A stretch of 64,000 nt of DNA from contig NZ_CP041666.1 in NCBI RefSeq assembly GCF_007301515.1, forward strand, positions 2,790,001 through 2,854,000. Direction: 5' to 3'. A program made the position numbers and the translations under genes. Below the pieces are notes generated by a model. It was not told the origin of the DNA and did no database searches. It saw only the letters and a list, made by a program, of their open reading frames with translations. This DNA is from Radiobacillus deserti. Lineage in GTDB: Bacteria > Bacillota > Bacilli > Bacillales > Amphibacillaceae. This document shows, piece by piece, positions 61,010 through 64,000 of this stretch (position 1 is its first letter; every line of letters begins with the position of its first letter).

Positions 61010-62425
61010 ATGATACCTCATGATGTGAAACAAAGTTTCATAGAAATCGTTGGTTTAGAAAATGTTGCAGACTCCAAAGCAAGTCAACTCGTCTATTCTT
61101 TTGATGCAACTCCACAATTTCAAAGCATGCCAGATATCATCCTATCCCCCCGAAATACGAAAGAGATTTCAGCTATTGTGAAGCTATGCAACAAACATCG
61201 TATTCCCATCGTTCCAAGAGGATCTGGAACAAATTTAAGCGCGGGGACAACCCCATTACAAGGTGGAGTCGTCCTTTTATTCAAACATTTGGACCAGATA
61301 CTCGAAATAGATGAGGAAAATTTAACAGTTACAACACAGCCCGGGGTAAACACGCTCGAATTAACGAAAGCAGTCGAAGCGAAAGGACTTTTCTATCCGC
61401 CTGATCCTAGCTCAATGAAAATATCGCAAATCGGTGGAAATATAAATGAGAATTCAGGTGGACTTAGAGGTTTAAAGTATGGGGTGACACGTGACTATGT
61501 CCTTGGCCTAGAAATCGTTCTTCCTAATGGAGACATTATTCGAACAGGTGGGAAGCTAGCGAAGGATGTTGCAGGATACGACTTAACGAGGCTATTTGTA
61601 GGATCAGAAGGAACACTAGGTATTGTGACAGAGGCAACCTTAAAGCTTATTCCAATGCCCGAATCTAAGAAAACGATGCTTGCTCTATATCAGGATATGG
61701 AAGCGGCCGCAAGAACCGTCTCCACTATTATTGCCAATCGAATCATCCCGACGACTTTGGAGTTTTTAGACCAGCCTACTTTAAAAGTAGTCGAAGATTT
61801 TTCAAAAATTGGATTACCTACAGATGTTCAAGCCGTATTATTGATTGAACAAGATGGGGACAAGGAGACCGTGGAACGAGATATCCAAAAGATAGAAGCC
61901 ATCTGTAAAGAAAATCAGGCGACAGATGTTCAACTCGCAGAGACCGAAGCAGAAGCAGATGCCCTGCGAACCGCTCGACGTTCTGCCTTATCTGCCTTAG
62001 CACAACTACGACCTACTACGATACTCGAGGATGCAACCGTACCGCGTTCCAAAATAGCCGAAATGGTGCAGGCTATAAATGAAATCGCTACCAAATATCA
62101 AATCAATATTTGTACATTTGGTCATGCTGGGGATGGTAACCTTCACCCAACTTGTATGACGGATGTTCGTAATCAAGAAGAAATGGAACGGGTGGAAAAA
62201 GCACTAGAAGAAATTTTTAAAAAAGCAGTCTCTCTCGGTGGAACGATAACTGGAGAACACGGTGTTGGAGCGATGAAGGCACCTTATCTCCACTTGAAAC
62301 TAGGGGAAGCAGGAATGAATGCGATGGAACAACTCAAAAAAGCGTTCGACCCAAACAACATCATGAATCCTGGAAAGATTTTTGCAAAGGCTGAACGCAA
62401 ACGAATTGTGGTGAGTCATGAATGA
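61010..62425 (+). CDS. glcD: FAD-linked 2-hydroxyacid oxidase GlcD (glycolate/D-lactate oxidase subunit)
   Basis: 471 aa. PCMH-type FAD domain: IVPRGSGTNLSAGTTPLQGGVVLLFKHL (~69-97), DPSSMKISQIGGNINENSGGLRGLKYG and LFVGSEGTLGIVTEATLKL. The C-terminal domain holds CTFGHAGDGNLHPT and GGTITGEHGVGAMKAPYL with the catalytic-region His residues. It oxidises glycolate or D-lactate with its Fe-S partner GlcF, whose start overlaps its stop (ATGA). AAAGGAGAAGG precedes ATG. Adjacent to the MurNAc operon that yields D-lactate. Confidence 0.92.
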   Translation: MIPHDVKQSFIEIVGLENVADSKASQLVYSFDATPQFQSMPDIILSPRNTKEISAIVKLCNKHRIPIVPRGSGTNLSAGTTPLQGGVVLLFKHLDQILEIDEENLTVTTQPGVNTLELTKAVEAKGLFYPPDPSSMKISQIGGNINENSGGLRGLKYGVTRDYVLGLEIVLPNGDIIRTGGKLAKDVAGYDLTRLFVGSEGTLGIVTEATLKLIPMPESKKTMLALYQDMEAAARTVSTIIANRIIPTTLEFLDQPTLKVVEDFSKIGLPTDVQAVLLIEQDGDKETVERDIQKIEAICKENQATDVQLAETEAEADALRTARRSALSALAQLRPTTILEDATVPRSKIAEMVQAINEIATKYQINICTFGHAGDGNLHPTCMTDVRNQEEMERVEKALEEIFKKAVSLGGTITGEHGVGAMKAPYLHLKLGEAGMNAMEQLKKAFDPNNIMNPGKIFAKAERKRIVVSHE

Positions 62426-63750
62426 AAACAAAAGAAATGGAAAACATTCAGCAAGCTTTTAAAGAGAAAATGGATTATGATGAGTTACTAAATTGTATGC
62501 GTTGCGGCTTTTGCCTTCCAAGCTGCCCTACCTATATCGAATCCGGAAAAGACGAAGCGCACTCTCCAAGAGGGAGAATTGCGTTAATGAAAGCGGTAGT
62601 AGACGGGGAAATCGAGCCCGATGAAGATGTCAAACGCTCTCTTGACATGTGCTTAGGCTGTCGGGCCTGTGAACCTGTCTGCCCATCCGGTGTTAACTAC
62701 GGACATTTGCTAGAGCAAGCAAGGGACATCATCTACCAAAATAAAAAACCATCTCTTCCTGCAAGAGTGATAAGAAAATCTGTATTCTACGGACTTTTTC
62801 CCTATCAAAATCGCTTAATTTCGATGACTGGATTACTTGGATTATATCAACGATCAGGGCTTCAAAAAATGACACAAAAATCTGGAATCTTAAACTTACT
62901 TCCTGATTCTATGCAGCTCATGGAACGGGTCTTACCAAAGGTACCAACAAGAAAAGAGATGAAAAATCGTCCTTATCACCTACCTGCGATTACACCAAAA
63001 AAGAAAAAGGTTGCTTTTTTTTCTGGATGTCTCATGGATACGATGTTTCTCCATACAAATGACGCGACAACCAAGCTTCTGCAGGTAGCAGGTTGTGAAA
63101 TTGTCATTCCAAAATCCCAAAACTGTTGTGGAGCGATACACGGTCATAGTGGAGAAAAGAAAAAAGGAAAAGCATTAGCGAAGCAGAATATTCAAGCCTT
63201 TGAAGAAGCGGAAGTAGACTATATTATTACAAACGCTGGTGGTTGTGGTGCTTTTCTCGTAGACTATGGGCACTTGCTACAGGATGAGCCGGAATGGAAG
63301 GAGCGTGCCAAAGCATTCTCTGCCAAAATTAAAGATATATCTAGCATTCTCGTAGAACTAGATTTTCACAAAACTCCGCTAAAAGTGGAAGATCAGATAG
63401 TAACCTTTCAGGATTCCTGTCACCTCCGAAACGTTCAAAGAATATTCTTAGAGCCACGTAAGCTCTTATCTTCTATAGAAGGAGTACACTATGTCGAGAT
63501 GAAGGATGCAGATCGCTGCTGCGGATCGGCTGGAATTTATAACATTGTAGAATCCGACATGTCGATGAAAATTTTAGATTACAAAATGGAACAAACCAAA
63601 GCAACGAATGCCAAAACAATCGTAACAGCAAACCCTGGTTGTTTATTGCAGATGAAATTAGGGATTGAAAAAGAAGGTTTAAGTAATACTGTACGTGCCG
63701 TACACATTGTGGACTTTTTACTGGAGGCTTTCGAAAAGACGAATGGCTAA
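62422..63750 (+). CDS. glcF: Fe-S subunit GlcF of glycolate/D-lactate oxidase
   Basis: 442 aa. Two 4Fe-4S motifs, CMRCGFCLPSCPTY (~26) and CLGCRACEPVCPSG (~77), and two CCG domains (FSGCLMDTMFL with NCCGAIHGHSG; FQDSCHLRNVQ with RCCGSAGIYN). It passes electrons from GlcD to the respiratory chain. Start overlaps the glcD stop. A terminator overlaps the end of the gene. Confidence 0.93.
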   Translation: MKTKEMENIQQAFKEKMDYDELLNCMRCGFCLPSCPTYIESGKDEAHSPRGRIALMKAVVDGEIEPDEDVKRSLDMCLGCRACEPVCPSGVNYGHLLEQARDIIYQNKKPSLPARVIRKSVFYGLFPYQNRLISMTGLLGLYQRSGLQKMTQKSGILNLLPDSMQLMERVLPKVPTRKEMKNRPYHLPAITPKKKKVAFFSGCLMDTMFLHTNDATTKLLQVAGCEIVIPKSQNCCGAIHGHSGEKKKGKALAKQNIQAFEEAEVDYIITNAGGCGAFLVDYGHLLQDEPEWKERAKAFSAKIKDISSILVELDFHKTPLKVEDQIVTFQDSCHLRNVQRIFLEPRKLLSSIEGVHYVEMKDADRCCGSAGIYNIVESDMSMKILDYKMEQTKATNAKTIVTANPGCLLQMKLGIEKEGLSNTVRAVHIVDFLLEAFEKTNG

Positions 63751-63770
63751 GGACAGCCATTCGTTTTTTG
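63741..63770 (+). terminator. Rho-independent terminator of glcDF
   Basis: Stem GAATGGCT/AGCCATTC with a 6-nt loop followed by GTTTTTTG. The left arm includes the glcF stop codon. Confidence 0.85.
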
Positions 63771-63947
63771 TTTCTCATCACTTGATAAAAAAACGTAATG
63801 TTGGAAAAAATATGGTGCAACACATTCCGAACATTTTTTATCCGCACATGTCCTTTCCAAGTAAACATTTTTCAATATCTTTGTTATAATAACTGTAAAC
63901 ACAGCAATTTAAGTCACTTAATGTTCACCCTAAAAAGACAAATGTTC

Positions 63948-63961
63948 ATAAAGCGTTTTCA
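63948..63961 (+). promoter_or_regulatory. cre-like half site before the last gene
   Basis: ATAAAGCGTTTTCA matches the CcpA consensus core and right half (CGNTNWCA) but not the first two bases. A TATAAT lies upstream at 63885-63890. It precedes the AAAGGAGG ribosome site of the gene at the right edge. Confidence 0.35.
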
Positions 63962-63976
63962 AAGGAGGAAACTATT

Positions 63977-64000
63977 TTGACTAGTTCAAAACTAAATCAA
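63977..64000 (+). CDS. Start of an unidentified gene (partial)
   Basis: A strong AAAGGAGG site (63961-63968) is followed 8 nt later by TTG ACT AGT TCA AAA CTA AAT CAA, giving (M)TSSKLNQ to the window edge. The site and an upstream -10-like TATAAT support a real start. Product cannot be told from eight codons. Confidence 0.55.

Overview
The window comes from a low-GC Gram-positive spore-former-type bacterium, most likely a Bacillaceae (Bacillus/Oceanobacillus-like). The evidence is AT-rich DNA, strong AAGGAGG ribosome sites, frequent GTG/TTG starts, CcpA-type cre operators, lipobox lipoproteins, an ECF transporter and a Bacillus-type MurNAc recycling locus. No tRNA, rRNA or CRISPR array was seen.

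Layout. 0.3-2.9 kb (+): DUF5317 membrane protein, a 43-aa membrane peptide and a GGDEF/HD-GYP protein. 22.6 to 3.0 kb (-): 25 co-oriented genes with no gap above about 85 nt. Its promoter-proximal half is a family 1 encapsulin shell gene embedded among small membrane proteins, a b-type cytochrome, a membrane-anchored multicopper oxidase and a Met/Ser-rich membrane protein. The distal half has two flavoprotein oxidoreductases, two TIGR04282/TIGR04283-type glycosyltransferases, an MtnK-like kinase, a YnjB-type ABC importer, a nucleoside hydrolase, a YdjY-like lipoprotein and a TVP38/VTT protein. 22.8-28.6 kb: amidase, glycerate kinase, M50 peptidase, LacI regulator and small proteins. 28.8-33.9 kb: a very large secreted GH92 alpha-mannosidase. 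34.3-41.6 kb: an accessory stretch of single, often broken genes (PhzF, nucleotidyltransferase, lipoprotein, quinone oxidoreductase, DUF2306, XRE regulator, hydrolase) separated by copies of an (A/G)CCCGTT(A/C)G-type motif. 41.8-43.3 kb: an IS3/IS150-group insertion sequence that landed in the loop of a terminator. 43.3-48.2 kb (-): nucleoside hydrolase, ECF transporter and ribokinase, a coherent nucleoside-salvage operon. 48.4-50.1 kb: LCP protein and CutC. 50.4-60.8 kb: peptidoglycan amino-sugar recycling (NagZ and NamZ on +; MurR, AmiE-like, ABC importer, BadF-type kinase and MurQ on -). 61.0-63.8 kb (+): GlcD/GlcF-type 2-hydroxyacid oxidase.

How the genes fit together. NagZ, NamZ and AmiE-like activities would release MurNAc and GlcNAc. 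The ABC importer (where B. subtilis uses a PTS) would bring them in unphosphorylated, the kinase would make MurNAc-6P, and MurQ would split it into GlcNAc-6P and D-lactate. The divergent GlcDF pair could oxidise the D-lactate. In the ECF operon, nucleosides would be imported, cleaved to base and ribose, and the ribose phosphorylated. The encapsulin block has no recognisable standard cargo (ferritin-like, IMEF or DyP) and is instead tied to membrane redox and copper-type proteins. It is the most novel item here.

Caution. At least a dozen genes carry single-base frameshifts, nearly all repaired by adding or removing one base in a short homopolymer. Many 'pseudogenes' here may be sequencing errors.
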